64,000 bases of DNA from Gnetum montanum (taxonomy: Eukaryota; Streptophyta; Gnetopsida; Gnetales; Gnetaceae): positions 213,305 to 277,304 of the forward strand of contig MNCI01002312.1 of NCBI GenBank assembly GCA_015680685.1. The letters run 5' to 3'. This document shows, one piece after another, positions 48,440 through 61,473 of this stretch. The position numbers and the translations under genes were made by a program. Each line of letters begins with the position of its first letter. Within the stretch, counting starts at the first letter, position 1. Below the pieces are notes generated by a model. That model saw only the letters and a list, made by a program, of their open reading frames with translations, ran no database searches and had not been told where the DNA came from.

Positions 48440-50760
48440 CAAAAATATCCCTATAAAGTATATGTGATGTTATCCCTATAAAAAAAAGGGGCCTTCAGCT
48501 AGTAGAAGTTGAAGTACCCTTATCATTACGAGTGGGTACCCAAATCACAAACAGCTCCCTCGTAGGTGTAGCATTATTGGTTACATTGAATGCTATGATA
48601 GTGTATAGACTATTATTGGCATTCAGTCGGTCTTTGTAGACTTGCATGGGTTGATTTTCTAGTTCAACTAGATTTGAGAAATTAGGTACCAATTCATCCT
48701 TGTATATCATCTTTTGCAGGTCATCCTTAAGTGCTAGGAAAAATTCAATGTCATGATCTAGTAGTTGATGGTAGGGGAAAAAGTGATCAATTTTGAAGTA
48801 TTTAGATAGTGAGGGATCATCCTTGGTTTTAAGAGCAAGATTTTTTTCTATCTTGCATAGCTTTTCATGCCTTTGGTAGGTACTTTCGATCATTTTTTAG
48901 TATCGAATTCTTCCACACTTTAATAGTTGATCAAGGAGTTCCAATGATTTTAACGATAACTAAGGATACTTTGATGGGTCTTTTAATTAAAATTTTGGCC
49001 TTGCATTGGTTGATGTAGAGGCCCTAGATGTGGAAGGTTGATTATTGTTATGAACAAGGACCCTGGGTTGACTAGTCTTTGACCCACATGCAATCATTTT
49101 GTTGTTTTCTTTGGCCATTAGAGCCATAGTTGTGTTGTGTTTCCTCACCTTCTTCCTATCCTTTGATGCATGTTGGTTCTTAAATTTCACATAGGTAGGG
49201 TCATGGCTAGTCTTGTCCATGTCCTCTATGTTCTTCATCTATGAAAAGGCTTGGCTTTGTGACTTTGGATCAAGGTAATATAGCTTTGACTTAATAAAGT
49301 TGTTAACTACCCCTTTGAAGATAGTGAGAATGTGGATCTCAGTTATTAGTTATGGAATCTTATTAAGAAGAGCATTCTATAATTGTATAAAATTTAGTGC
49401 TATCTTAAGGGGTCCCTGCTTGACCTTCATTACATGGTCAAGAGTCATATCAAGTTTCAAGTTATACTCGAAATAGTTCACAAATTGGGAAATCAAGTCT
49501 TCAAGAGATGATATGGATCCTCTAGATAAAGCATGAAACTAGTCCAAGGATTTTCCAATTAGGGATAGGAAATATCTACATGATCGTATGTAGCCAGGCT
49601 TGTAGTAATAAGCACTTAGAAGAAAAGGTTATGAGGTGGGCATTCAAGTCACCTTCACCATTTTACTTGGTGAATTATGGAATGGGAATGCTCAATAAAA
49701 GAGTAATTGGTGGGACAATAAGGCTAATGGATTAATTTTGGTAGAAGTCCATTATCTTGATTGATTGGCTTATATAAGCTTTATGCTTTTGTAACTCTTT
49801 CATCAAGTCTTGAATCATTTGAAATGCCTGATCCAATCCTTGAGATATGCTTGCAGACTACAGTGTTTACATGAATGGATGAGGGATTAGTTGAGAGGCC
49901 TATAACCTTGTGATGGGCTATAGTGTCAAAGGGATAAGTTGGGTTATGATGGTCATCGATGGGCTAAACATGGAGAAGGATTTTTGTGCCAAAACTTCAG
50001 GCACAAAGAGGGTAAATAGTGTTTGTGCATTCTAGGTCACCTATTATCTTGCTATGGGGCCCACTAGTATAGAAAAGGGGTGTGTGGTGGTGAGAACCAC
50101 TAGTGAGGATCATCTTGATAGAGGTTGCATGGTGAAAGGCATGGACAAAAAGAGGAAGGTTGTTTGAGGCATGAACTATGCCTAATGGGCCACTATAATA
50201 GGAGCTAGTACAAACATAGTTGGGTGTACAGGAGACAATGGTTGAGATGCCTATCCCATGGAAGAAATACGTAGGGATAAAGTCACTATGGTGGCTTGAG
50301 TGGCCAGTTATTAGAATAGGCCTCATATGAAGGTTTCTTGTTTGGGCTCTACTTCAAACTCATCATGTTTTTCATGCTATCTTTCTGAGCTTAATTTTGC
50401 ATCCTACTCATCCATCTCAATTAATTGAGAAATTATACATGCATAGGCATCATTCAAAGGTATTTTATCATAAGAATAGGTTATGTACTCCTTTCTATCA
50501 CAATGGAATAACTTGTATTTGTACTTAGCTTTTACCTCTATGATTCGAAGGTGTAATCTAGCTTGGATTTTTACGCATATGTAGTTGTATTGCTCTTCAT
50601 TGAGCACAAAAAAGTTTTGGCTATACCCTCATAGCCTAAAGATATTTTCTACACTTAACTATAGTGAGGTCTCTAGGATCATAGATACTCACTCCATCTT
50701 GGTCAACTACCATGTTGGTCATGTCAATGGGCAAAATAGTGAACTTACCAAAAGACATTG
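48440..50760 (-). pseudogene. gag of element D on the minus strand, inactivated
   Basis: It starts MSFGKFTILP at about 50760 (minus). 'EEQYNYICVKIQARL' aligns with the N-terminal region of A-C gag. The gag domain lies around 49780-49250 ('LYYLDPKSQ', 'IFKGVVNNFIKSKLYY'). A Lys-rich linker is at 49238-48987. The knuckle region (about 48790-48720) reads FFPYHQLLDHDIEFF, with Cys lost. The C-terminal 'LNANNSLYTIIAFNVTN' matches the A and B segment before protease. Protease is not found; the copy ends against the C LTR at 48420. It is the most diverged gag here. Confidence 0.75.
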
Positions 50761-50839
50761 TTAAACACGTTGATTTTTGGATTTTACTGATTTTAGTTAT
50801 AAATGAAAAATGTGGTTTAAATTGTTTTTTAGGCATAAA

Positions 50840-51580
50840 ATGGTGTATATTGCACTGAAAAAATGGTGTTGAGGTTTTGAAGTTGTTGATACCAACTATG
50901 CTAGTTTTTAAAGTAATGTCTACACTAAAAGGTGTTTAGTAGAAAACTATGGTTTTCAGCCAACTACACTAAGGTAGGTGGTGAAAAATGGATTTTTACA
51001 TGGAATAACCAAATTGAAAAATTTTCTGCCAAAGGGTGTATGTTACTTTTAGAGAGTGAAATATGAAAATTTTTGGTATTCCAAGGATCATGCTAGAGTC
51101 TTGGAGATGTCTACACTAGCTTTTTGGCTATAAAATTTCATATCAAGTGTGGTAGGGTTTTGAGATGGTCTATGCTAGATTTCAGTTTCCAAACATAGTT
51201 TTCAAAAGGAAAAAATTATGGGCATTGTTGCTGACTCACTGGCTTTCATAGAATCCAAAAACTACTATGAAAATGTTGTGATAACTCAAAACCCCCACCA
51301 CAATCATGCTAGGCACTTTGAACCTTCCCAAACCCATATATGGACATCATAGCACTTTTCGACTTGGGAAGTAAGAGAGTAGCAACTTATAAGGCATTTT
51401 TTGGCCCTAAAAAGTCCAAGTATGAAAAATTGTAGGTCATGGGCTACTAACCTCACATTTACAATGGAATCTTTCCTCGAGTTGAATAGTGAAGGTTATA
51501 GGTTACAACATGTGTTTTCTTAGTGGTTTTTCAGATACTTTTGAGCCTATTCATAAGAATGATTTTTGCCACTATAGACC
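50840..51580. other. Leader side of element D, unresolved
   Basis: No LTR end or primer site could be placed. 'ctacactaaggtgt' and 'atgctagattt' motifs suggest LTR-like DNA. A minus-strand LTR boundary would be expected here if D is intact on this side. Confidence 0.3.
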
Positions 51581-52520
51581 CACTCTACCATGTGGTAAGC
51601 TATCATGTCATCATTAAGATTGGGCTTATTTTTTTTATCTTGATGAGTTTCTTGGCCTCTACCATGTCATCTTCTATCCATGTTAGCATGATGTCAGCAA
51701 TGCCACATCAGCAACTAGAGGAATCACTTTTTTCATCTAGAAGAATTTTGCTTCCTCTACCATGTCATCTTTTGCAAATGTTAGCATGATGTTAGCATAT
51801 GTCACTTCAACACCTCATACACATCAGCCAAAGGCCAAGTTAGAGTACCATATCAACATTACCATGTCAACTTCTGTCACATCATTGTGATGTTGACAAG
51901 CTACCATGTTAGCTTTTAAAGATAGATCATAATGGTGATTAGTAGCTTGATCAATGTTTTCTACCACATCAACATGACTTTCATGCCACATCAGCTCATA
52001 GAATCAACTCATAAAGTAGAAATTTAGCCCTACATGATTGATCTACCACATCAGCAATGCCATAATGACTTTGCCACTTTAGCTTTCCACCACATTAGCT
52101 TTTTGAGTCATTTTGAAGGATGAAATTTCTCCTTTGCAAACCAACTTTACCATAACTCCACATTAGCATGATGTTAGTAATGCTATGTTAGCATTTAGAT
52201 GAAGCATAATTTTTCATCTAGATGAGTTTTGTAGCCTCTACCATGTGAGAATGATAGCATTAGTGACATCATCAAAGTGTCATGTTAGTTTGCAGAGCTA
52301 GTTCATGAGGGTAATTTTAGGGTTTATAAACTCACTCTGGCACATCAACATCAGTGACATCATCATGATGTCAACATTATTCCACGTTAGCATGTAGAGT
52401 CATTTCGTGAAGTTAAAATTTAGTTTGATGAACTAGCTCTATAGCATAGCACCACATCATCACTACCACATCAACACCCTATTATGTTAGCATGTAGAGC
52501 TCATTTGTGAGCTCACATTC
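51580..52520. repeat. Diffuse repeat of 'accatgtca...gttagcatgatgtcagc' motifs
   Basis: At least twelve loose copies of 'ccacatca(g/t)c', 'gttagcatgatgt' and 'tagag(t)catt' alternate over about 900 bp. Longer repeats ('tttttcatctag(a)...ttttg..gcctctaccatgt') occur near 51645, 51730 and 52215. On the other strand these read as TGATGTGG/TGACATGG steps. Confidence 0.6.
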
Positions 52521-52639
52521 CAACCTCATTAAAGATTCCATTGAATCAAATCATTAAAAAGCATGCTATTACAAGAATTTACTTAGTAGTTAGAAATTAA
52601 ATAACCTTAAAACTAAATTCAATGAACCATGCTCTCTTA

Positions 52640-53060
52640 AGGAAATGCAATTATCATTGAAGGAGCCCAAGATGTGGAGGATTTGTGGGACAGTTGTCCA
52701 ACGTCCTATGTAAAAAGGACATTTGGTAGCTATAGATTTTAATTTATATGGTTGTTGTAACTAAATTCCCTTAGTGGTTGTAACTAAATTTAAATTTCCA
52801 TGATGTTTGTTACTAATAAGCCACTATAAAAAGGGCTTAAGGGCTAAAAAAAGGGGAAGGATGAATTAAGAAGAAATATTGAAGATTACTTGTAAAATAG
52901 CTTTATAAATGCAACATCAATTTAGTTGCTTTGCTTAAATCCTATGAGTTCTTTCTCATCTCATTTTATCTTACTTGCTTAGCTAATGATTTTGATAGGT
53001 TTATCCTTGGCATTTAATTTTGGGATTTTTTTATTACTCTTTTAGTTTTAATGTCTTGTA
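52640..53060 (+). mobile_element. LTR-like promoter fragment
   Basis: 'gtgggacagttgtcc...cactataaaaaggg' (TATA at 52825) is followed by a purine-rich tract and 'gtaaaatagctttataaatgcaac'. This resembles the promoter half of a plant LTR, but I found no partner or clean ends. Confidence 0.35.
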
Positions 53061-53830
53061 ATTCTAAACACTTATTGCTTAGCCATGTAAGAGCTAGTAT
53101 TCTTCTATTGAAAATCATCTTATGCAATTTAATAGTAATACCTTTATGAAATTTCTTATTCAAGTTTAGAGGGTCTAGAAAATCTTTGATATTTTGGGCT
53201 AACTTGAAATAGCTTAATTTTGAATTTTTTCCTCATGTACAATCTTGAAATTGTTGTACCTTTTCTAATAGCTCTATTTTCTGCAATTCTTAACATCTAT
53301 TAACTAGCCATATAATAGCTTGTATTTTTCTTTTACAATGTATTTTGGACAATTTAATAGAAGTGTCTTTTATGAAATTACTTATTGAGCCCATAGGATT
53401 TGGATAATTTCTAACATATTAGGTTGAATTTGAATAGTTTTATTTCCAAATGTTTTCTCATGTTAATTTTATCTCAATTAAATGTTTGAGATTTCACACA
53501 AATTTTCCTTCTCCCTTACTTTCATTTAAAAGCCATTGAATCTCATTCTATTTCTATTTTTCTTATAGACTTTTCTCTCTAGGGAAAAATAGAAGTAGAT
53601 TTTTGCAGGACTATGCTTAAGCATTTTGGTGAAATTTTATTTGTCTCAATCACTGTACCATTAAGATTATATATATTGAGTAACTTAACAAAATAGGAGC
53701 GAATAATGATTCACAATATTCAAAAAAGTTAGCTAAATGTCTATTATAATAGTCAATTATTTTTTAATACACAAATCCAACCATTTCAACAATCATAACA
53801 ACAAATACACATTCACACTTAATTTTCTCT
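53060..53830. other. AT-rich noncoding stretch
   Basis: No gene. Two loosely repeated blocks ('ttagccatgtaagagctagtattctt' near 53078 and 'tagccatataatagcttgtattttt' near 53302) indicate a degenerate duplication of about 220 bp. Confidence 0.45.
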
Positions 53831-55420
53831 ATTACCATTGAGTTTATTTAGAGGCATTTGGGCCTTGGTGTTTCAAGAGACCAGCAAACACCTAAACACA
53901 AGTTTGAAAGAACACCTTCATCTCCTATAATCCCAGTCACATGGCCAAAGGAAACATTGCTAATCCCAAATGGTTGCCAATACTACCTAGAGACTAACTT
54001 CCATTCTTCTCATTATCATTACAAAACAAACATTCAACAAGAAAGGGGAAGATATTTTTCAAGTCTTTCTTAGCTCCCTTATACACATTGATGATGTTTC
54101 TATTCTTTGACTCTACTCTCTACAACTAATAGCTCTACCAAATCTAGCTTAGAGCTTTTGATATTTGTTCTCTCTTTAGAAAGCCAAGCCAATACCTCAA
54201 AATTATAGGATCCTAGGTGATTATGACTTGTTTTTGATCCATAAAAATTATAAAAATGGCTTTCTCTATAGATTAACTCTTTATTAACCTTATACATTCC
54301 ATCATGCTAGGATAGGGATGTTTCAAGTTTAAGGTACATAAAATGCCTACCCTTTCAAACTTATTGAAATACTTCACTCCTTTAAAAAGCTACTATTGGA
54401 TACTTTGTACCTTGTTTTTCTAACTTCTAACTCTTTAACCAAGCTAGTTACACCAAAAAACTTAGGCTCATCCACACCTTTTTGAGCTATAATAATCATC
54501 ATAGAATGGTCAATGCAATAATACAAAAATTTTGTTTTTTTCTAACAAATAACTTGACCATAAATACTCATCTCTTAGTCGAAGAATGATCGTCAAACTC
54601 TTAGGATATTCCACATTCTTCCCATGGGTTTCACCTCATAATGGATGTAGCCATCCCCTATTCTCATATTCAGTCCAAAACTAGTGAAGCAATAAGCTTC
54701 TATATTAAGCTTCAAAATGGGACATGACCTAAAGTTGCTAGTTGTGGTATTGAGAAAAGTCTCATAGCAATGTTTGTAAAAATTCAAAATTATCTAATCC
54801 CTATACATAGGGATCCATGAACCTACACACCCATACTATAGTTAGTCATGATTAGCACTTAGCTAATTTTTTACTAATCATTCAAAACCAACTCACCTTT
54901 AAATAAACATCTATGAACTTGTTGGATTCAAAATTTCTCTAGAAGTATGTGTTTCTAGAAGTAATGTACTATCAATACTAAGCTATTCATATCCTTCCTT
55001 TTTCATAGCTTGTCCAAATATTTCCTATAAACTAAGATATCCTTAGATAGTTCTTCTATCTCTGACTACTATTCATAGATGATCTTTGTTAGCTCAATTA
55101 ACAATCCAAGAAGTATTTACTCCAAAACTCTCAAAATGGTTTCCTCTCCTAAGCTTATACAAATCACCATGTGGAAGTACTTGAAGAACTTCAAAAATTC
55201 TATGGCCACTTATTAATCCTAGATCTTATGATGCATCATAGATGCATCATCAAATAGTGGATTACATTTGATAAGCCTTTCCTTTCACCTTTTATTCTCC
55301 AAGATGATCCTCTCATTTACTAATAGAAAAAACATAGGCTCAATCACCATTAGTATTGGTGCTACAACATCCCTACAGAAATAATACAACACTTATTTCT
55401 ACTATGTTAAAATATAGTAT
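53830..55420 (-). pseudogene. Antisense coding remnant of element G
   Basis: On the minus strand, coding-like segments run for about 1.5 kb, with stops mostly at TAG or TAA in Q-like positions. They include a helical, K/E-rich part (55350-55000), 'FGLNMRIGDGYIHYEVKP' (54680-54600), 'FYGSKTSHNHLGSYNFEVLAWL' in part (54250-54190), and 'SFGHVTGIIGDEGVL' (about 53960-53915). I do not recognise the family and could not match it to the A-C antisense gene. It is upstream of the G RT and opposite to it, the same arrangement as in B. Confidence 0.4.
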
Positions 55421-56930
55421 AATGCATTGTTTCCTTTTGGTAATCATTGATGTCAATATGTTTTGACATATTACATGAAACCTCTTCCTAGTATTTCATG
55501 TGAAAACTTCTAATACTGTACTCTTTAATGCTTAGTATTAATACTTACATCAAATCTTAGTTGATGTCTAACATCATTTCTTCTAAATGACATTTAGCCC
55601 AACCCCTATGTTTCATGTCATGACCTAGACTAATGTCATATATTAAATATTTATCTTAGAATATGTAAAAATTCTATTCTACATGGAAAATTTCTACATG
55701 ATGTGTTGCTAAATATATTGTTAGACTTAATGCATTCTTTGAGAACTCTGCATCAAAAATTCTCACGTCGTGTTCTTTTGTGTCATGTGCTTACTCAAAA
55801 CCAAAAATCCTTAATTTTTAAAAATTGAATATGAAATATAAAAAATTACTATACATATAATTCTACACTTTCATCACTATATTCTACATGAAAAGCATAC
55901 TTTGGTAAAATAATGACTTTTCTCTTGAATCTCTTGCCTTTATGACCTATGGATCAATGTTCACCAAGGCAATTACGAAATTACTATAGTTCAAAAATTA
56001 TAGGTCAAAATTCAATATAAATCTTGGTAAAAAAATCCTTCCTTTGCTAATAAAAACTTAATAATAGCATGCATTTACATGCAATGCAGTTTTAAACTTT
56101 AGAAAATGAAATTTATTAAAACCCTTGAAACTAGGTACTATTTATTAGGTTTTCAATCCCATAATAAAATCAATTTTAAAATGTTAAATTTTTTCTCTAT
56201 AGATAATTCTACCTAGATAATGTTTCTCAAATCAAGCCTAGCTTGATGTTTTGCTAGCAAAAATCCATTAGAAAAATTTAAAAATCAAGTTTTCATTATA
56301 ATGTAATACACAGAAATAGTTCTTAACCATAACTAAAATTCCTAGCTAGGGTTCATGTTACTTATATTTATGTCTTTTGAGGAAGAATGTAGGATTGTGG
56401 TAGTCCTATGCTACTATTGGTTCTACCTCTAGCTCCCTATTTAATGTTGTCAGTTACAATTACTTACTTATTTTCTAGTTTTTGACTTATCACTTTTTTC
56501 TCTTAACTTTGCTTTCACATCATTTCTAAATTTCTGAGTTGCAAATCAAAGCTTTCATGTCATTTTCTTCTTCTAATTTATTTATATAGGCCTATAAAAC
56601 AACATTACTTCTAGAAAATATTAACTTTTGATAGGTGATGTTTTGACATAATCTAGTTTTTACATTGCACATCATTTCATTTTTGAATCTCTTCATGGAC
56701 TATAATTGCTCTGATTTTGATCTAGGCCAACATGGCTACTTGTCCATCATTCCTCATTCAGCCTCTTGCTTATAGTATCATGAACATTAGGTATGTTAGA
56801 TCCTCAATATATCTTTATTATCTTTGAATCATGTTCAACAAGTATAGCTTCTCTTATAGCTTCACCAAACATTACTAAGGATTAACTAATTCCCCAATCC
56901 AACCTTTCTTTTCTTGATTGAGATCTCTCT
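55421..56930. other. AT-rich stretch inside or beside element G
   Basis: No gag or protease could be recognised. The segment near 55440-55630 ('cttctaatact...gatgtctaacatcatt') resembles 61140-61200 and may be a piece of the G LTR. Confidence 0.35.
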
Positions 56931-56949
56931 TTGAGAAATGATAATCTAA

Positions 56950-57880
56950 TTAATCTAGCTATACTTAATAATAAAGGTGAATATAATACACTTTAACTTA
57001 GTTCTTTTCTTTCTCAAGATTACAAGAAAGCTATTATAGCTACGTTACAAAATCACTCAGTTTCTTTTACCCAAGGCTATAGTGATGTATCTAATCTAGA
57101 TCTAAGGCTGGTACAACATAATATTATTTCATAAGAAGGTTATAAATCTATTAAATAGAAGACTAGAAAAACTCATCTAACCATTTCTCTTTCTATAAAA
57201 TAAGAAATTACTAAGCTCTACAATGTTAGGTTTATCTATCTTGTTGACTATTTAGATTATGTCTCCAACATGGTTGTGATTCCTAGGAAGAATGGTGGAA
57301 TTCACATATGCATTAGCTTTTGATACCATAAAAAAGCTTTCGTTAAAGATGATTTTCTACTACCAAATATCAATTAGCTCATAGACTTGATAACTATTCA
57401 TGCTCTCTTATCGTTTATGAATGGGTTTTTTTTATTATATTCAAATCTAGCTAAATATAGAACACTAATAATATACTACTTTTATGACTCCTTGAAGAAC
57501 ATTTTCCTAGACTAAAATGTCCTCCAAACTCAAGAATACTAAAGACACCTATCAACATGTTATGAATATCATTTTTAGTGATATGATATACAAAATAATC
57601 AATGACTATATTGATGACTTGACTATTAAATCCACTTTAGCATGTGATCATGCTCCTAACCTAGACCAAGTCTTAACCCACTATGACAAATGTAACCCAT
57701 ATAATAACCATAAGAAATGTATCTTTGGTGTTCTTATAAGTAAGATGTTGTATTATCTTGTATCTCAATATGGTATAACAATTGATCTTAACATGGTTAA
57801 AGCTATTATAATCTCTTACCATCTAGAAACATTCAAGACATTTGTGTTCTATAATACCATATTCAATTGATTTGTCATTT
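56950..57880 (+). pseudogene. Element G reverse transcriptase region
   Basis: 'NLDLRLVQHNI' (Tat pre-RT segment) is followed by 'DYVSNMVVIPRKNGGIHICI', 'LLPNINQLIDL', 'LLSFMNGF' and the open piece 57517-57870. That piece contains 'NDYIDDLTIKS', so the YIDD metal-binding box is intact even though the surrounding frame is broken. 'YLVSQYGITIDLNMVKAI' closes the domain. It is AT-richer and more diverged than element B. Confidence 0.75.
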
Positions 57881-58850
57881 TATCATCAATATTACAAATT
57901 ATTTCCATCCTTAACTCATTTACTTTACAATTCTAACATTTTCATCTAGAATGAGAAGTGCCAAAATGTCTTTGTTACCATCAAAGAAGTCTTAACTTTC
58001 CTTTCTATGCTACATCTTACATGATTTGATTAATCTTCTTTCCTTCATATCTCTAAATCCAACCATTCCATAGCTATCATGCTTTATCAAAAGATAAGAA
58101 GATGGAGATGATCTTTCTATATATTACATGTCATCCTTTTTTAGACTATGAAACTAGATATTCTAAATTTAAAAAGTCTTGTCTAAGTTTTGTCTCTGCT
58201 CTTAGGAAGTGAAGGCATTATTTCTTATATGATAAAGTGTTTATCATTTGTAGAGGAAAAATTCTTAAATAAAGTGTTATAACCATTTTGATAGTCATCA
58301 CTTATCTTGTTGGAAAAATTTTCTCATTAAGTTTAATCTTTTTTATTTATCTTAACACTTTGTTAAAGGTCAAGTTATAGCTAATCTAATCTCTTCTTGT
58401 AAATCTAATGATATTATTCACAACTTACATGATGACATGAGTAACTCAAATTTTGTCCTTCATTTCAATGAATCTCATACTTCCTTCAAATGTATTGCAA
58501 CTTGTGTTCTTGTTGTTCCTACTAAAGATATTCTCTATAGAACTTATTAACTTGAATTTTCATGTACTAATAATATACCTAAATATAACACTCTAATTTG
58601 TGGTCTCTTGCTAGCTTTGCAAAATCAACTCAATACTATTACTATTTATGATTATTTTCAACTCATCATAAACCAAGTTAATGATGAATATTACTATAAA
58701 CATCCTCATCTTATTTCTTATCTAGATATGGCTAAGGAACTTATTTCTTCCTTTTTAGCTTATATCTTAAGTCATATTCTACATTCTAAAAAAGATGCTA
58801 GTCAATGCTTTGGCAAAATTTGTAATTCATGGTAATCCATCTACCATATG
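57881..58850 (+). pseudogene. Element G RNase H regions
   Basis: A degenerate first RNase H lies at about 58060-58330 ('KKSCLSF', 'RKWRHYFLYDKVFIICR'-like). A second, archaeal-type one lies at 58440-58835: 'LHFNESHT' where DGA is expected, 'TNNIPKYNTLICGLL', and 'IYDYFQLIINQVN' where IYGDSQLI is expected. Several catalytic positions are lost. Confidence 0.6.
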
Positions 58851-58899
58851 TGATTAACTTATGTAATATATTTACTTAACATTTATAACACAATCTTCT

Positions 58900-59740
58900 A
58901 ATATCTTAATCAATGTTATCAACAGAGTTGATAAAAATCACCATAATATTGGTATTGGTATTCTTTATTATCTCACTACTGTTAAAACTCCTAGTCATGT
59001 GTCACTTGCTCAAAATGATGTTCTATGTAAATGTATTCAACATTTTCATTTAATAAATCCCAATATTCTACATTGATTTTATACTATAGGTGTTCTTCTA
59101 TGTTATATTAACCTAGCTTTGTCTAGGATAGTCCTTGATTAAGTTCATTCAAAATTTTATAGTGAATACTTAGGGTTATGTTCTCTAACTTCTTATGTCA
59201 TTTCTTTGAGCTATTTGTGAAAACCTTAGCTAAGGATGCTTATGACCTAATCAAAACATGTGATACTTATCAAGGACATGCACTGCTCATCTATGCTCCT
59301 CCACAAGAACTTCATATATCTTAGATTACATGGTCTTTTAAAAAATTGAACCTACACCTAATTAGTGCCTTTACTCATCCTTCTTTTGCCAGGAACCAAT
59401 TTATTCTAACTATTATGGAATACTTGAATAAGCAAGAAGAACCAATTCTATTCCATTACACTAAGTCTTATTTCATTTATCATTTTATCCATGATCATAT
59501 CATTACTTGTTTTGATATACCTCTCTAAATTATGATTGACAATGATTCTCAATTTAAAAGTAAAAAGGTAGTTTATTTTTGTTCTATGTATTATGTCACC
59601 CAATCATTTTCTTCACCTTCCTATCCTCAATCTAATGGTCAAGTCAAATCCACTAATACAACTCTCATTCACTTTCTCTATAACATGGTCAACAAAAACC
59701 CAACACAATTAGTACATTAAGTTGTCCTAGGCTTTTTAGA
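58900..59740 (+). pseudogene. Element G integrase, catalytic residues lost
   Basis: The zinc-finger half is 'IKTCDTYQGHA' (second Cys changed). 'ITWSFKKLNLHLISAF' stands where W-GLDLIG is expected, so the first Asp is His. 'MIDNDSQFKS' keeps the second Asp. 'SYPQSNGQVKSTNTTLIHFL' has Lys where the catalytic Glu should be. The open pieces 59346-59528 and 59532-59720 are the clearest. Confidence 0.75.
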
Positions 59741-60480
59741 TCTATTACACTACTTTTCCTATAGTCTATAGGCATATCTCATATCTATAAACCTATGATT
59801 CTAAGGAAATATTATGATTTGAGCTTTGCATCCCATATCTCCATGTTACTTTGCATGATTAACTCTTAGATCAACATAATGATAGCATGTGATGCATTGA
59901 GTTGAATATTATTGAAGAATAATATCAAGCTACTCTTAAGAATATAAATGAATATTAGAAAGACATTCAACATCATTATTCTAAGCATATCAAAATATAG
60001 TAGATTCATGAAGGAAGGTGACATAATCCTTTACCAGTTTCCAAACTCTAGAAATACAAAGTCCTCTTCCAAATGGTAGGATCTTTTTGTTGTAGTTCAA
60101 TATTTACATAATGATACCAAAATTTTATCTAATTTGAAAGGACATCAATTTCTATATCCTATCAATAGGATATTTTTGAAACACTGCTACATGTAGTTAA
60201 CTATCTTATCACAACATTAAATCTACTAGCTATTCGAGGCTAAACATGTATTCTTCTAGGAGCAATTTAGTCTACATTAGCTCTTTTATACCATGAATGG
60301 ATACATACTATATTATAATAACATGTTTATTTTAACCTTGTTTTCTTTAAACCATTTTGACTACTAATCGTCCTCTCTATCTCATATTCTACTATCTCTC
60401 CGTATATTTTTCTCATATGTTCCTACTTTATCTATCTTATTCTACTATATGTGCTTAGAATAATTAGTGAGATTTTTGAA
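59741..60480 (+). other. Element G integrase tail and 3' region
   Basis: Weak traces of the integrase C-terminal region run to about 60190 ('cctatcaataggatatttttgaaacac'). Beyond that I see no gene. Confidence 0.35.
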
Positions 60481-61150
60481 TGATTGAATATCTCATTGCT
60501 TCCTATGAGGATGTGATTAAGTATATTATTGAATGAGACAAGAAGGTGTTACTATTTCAATACTATACATGGCATTTTTTCATCCATATAGTGTGTAGGA
60601 TTTAATCATACCCCACTTCTATTACATAGCACCATTCTGATGAGAGTTGTATAGGTTATATCCTCTTCTCTTTCCTTTTTCTTTTGCTTTCTATTTTCAT
60701 ATACTATAATTTCTGTTTTCGTGTACTATATTTTTTTCTTCCTATTATTCCCTTCTCTTATCTATTCTCATTTATCTCTATATTTATCACATTGATGAGG
60801 GCAAATAAGTATCTTTACCTTGAAGTAGTGAGGGAGTGTTGAGTGAAATGTGACATAAGAAGTAAGAATACTCATTTGAGTGAGGTGAGGAAGAGGTGGA
60901 TTTAGTCATGTTTCACTTCTATGACATAACATCTCATTTTTATTATATTGGTGATATCCCTAGCATGCCCTCCTTATACTTTTATTATTTTAAGTTTTTG
61001 CTTTCATCTATCTTCCTATCTTTCTCTACCCCTTTCTCCTCTCATACTTTACATTGGTGAGGCTAAATGAATGTCTCTTCTTTACTCTAATGAGGGTGTG
61101 ACTAAGAGAATTGAGTGGATTGGGGAGTGTTTTTCTAATACTTTGTGTGT
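60481..61150 (+). repeat. Three diverged direct repeats of about 290 bp, element G 3' region
   Basis: Repeated landmarks: 'atgagga/gtgtgattaag' near 60507 and 'atgagggtgtgactaag' near 61091; 'acattgatgagggcaaat' at 60788 and 'acattggtgaggctaaat' at 61053; 'cacttctattacatagcac' at 60618 and 'cacttctatgacataacat' at 60912. The repeats end close to the presumed polypurine tract. Confidence 0.55.
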
Positions 61151-61470
61151 TTCAGCATTAATTTTTCTATTCATGACATCTAACATCATTCTATCTTTTG
61201 ACATTCAATGTCATTTATCTATGTCAACTACATTTTAACATTAACTACAACTATGTACATCATTTCTCCTATCTACAAGTTTTTGTGAGCCCTAATGTAT
61301 CATTCCTTTATGATTTATTAGGAATTTCTTGCCTATAAATAAGAGCATACCTCTAATCAAGAAGGGGTTGGACATATCAAAAAAATAAATAATCTTTGAA
61401 TAAGACTAATTTCAATGATTACCAATTAAGTATTAAACCCTCTAAGAGATTTCATCCATTTTAGAGCTTC
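61138..61470 (+). mobile_element. Possible 3' LTR of element G
   Basis: It starts 'tgtttttctaatac' after 'gattggggag', a polypurine-like tract. It contains a TATA box 'cctataaataagagc' near 61331 and ends before the next LTR-like start at 61474. The partner 5' LTR is not confirmed. Confidence 0.4.
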
Positions 61471-61473
61471 TAA

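Noticed and set aside
53858-54073. 71-codon plus-strand frame as gag of element G
   Set aside because: No gag motif; the minus strand of the same DNA reads better once Q-codon stops are allowed for.
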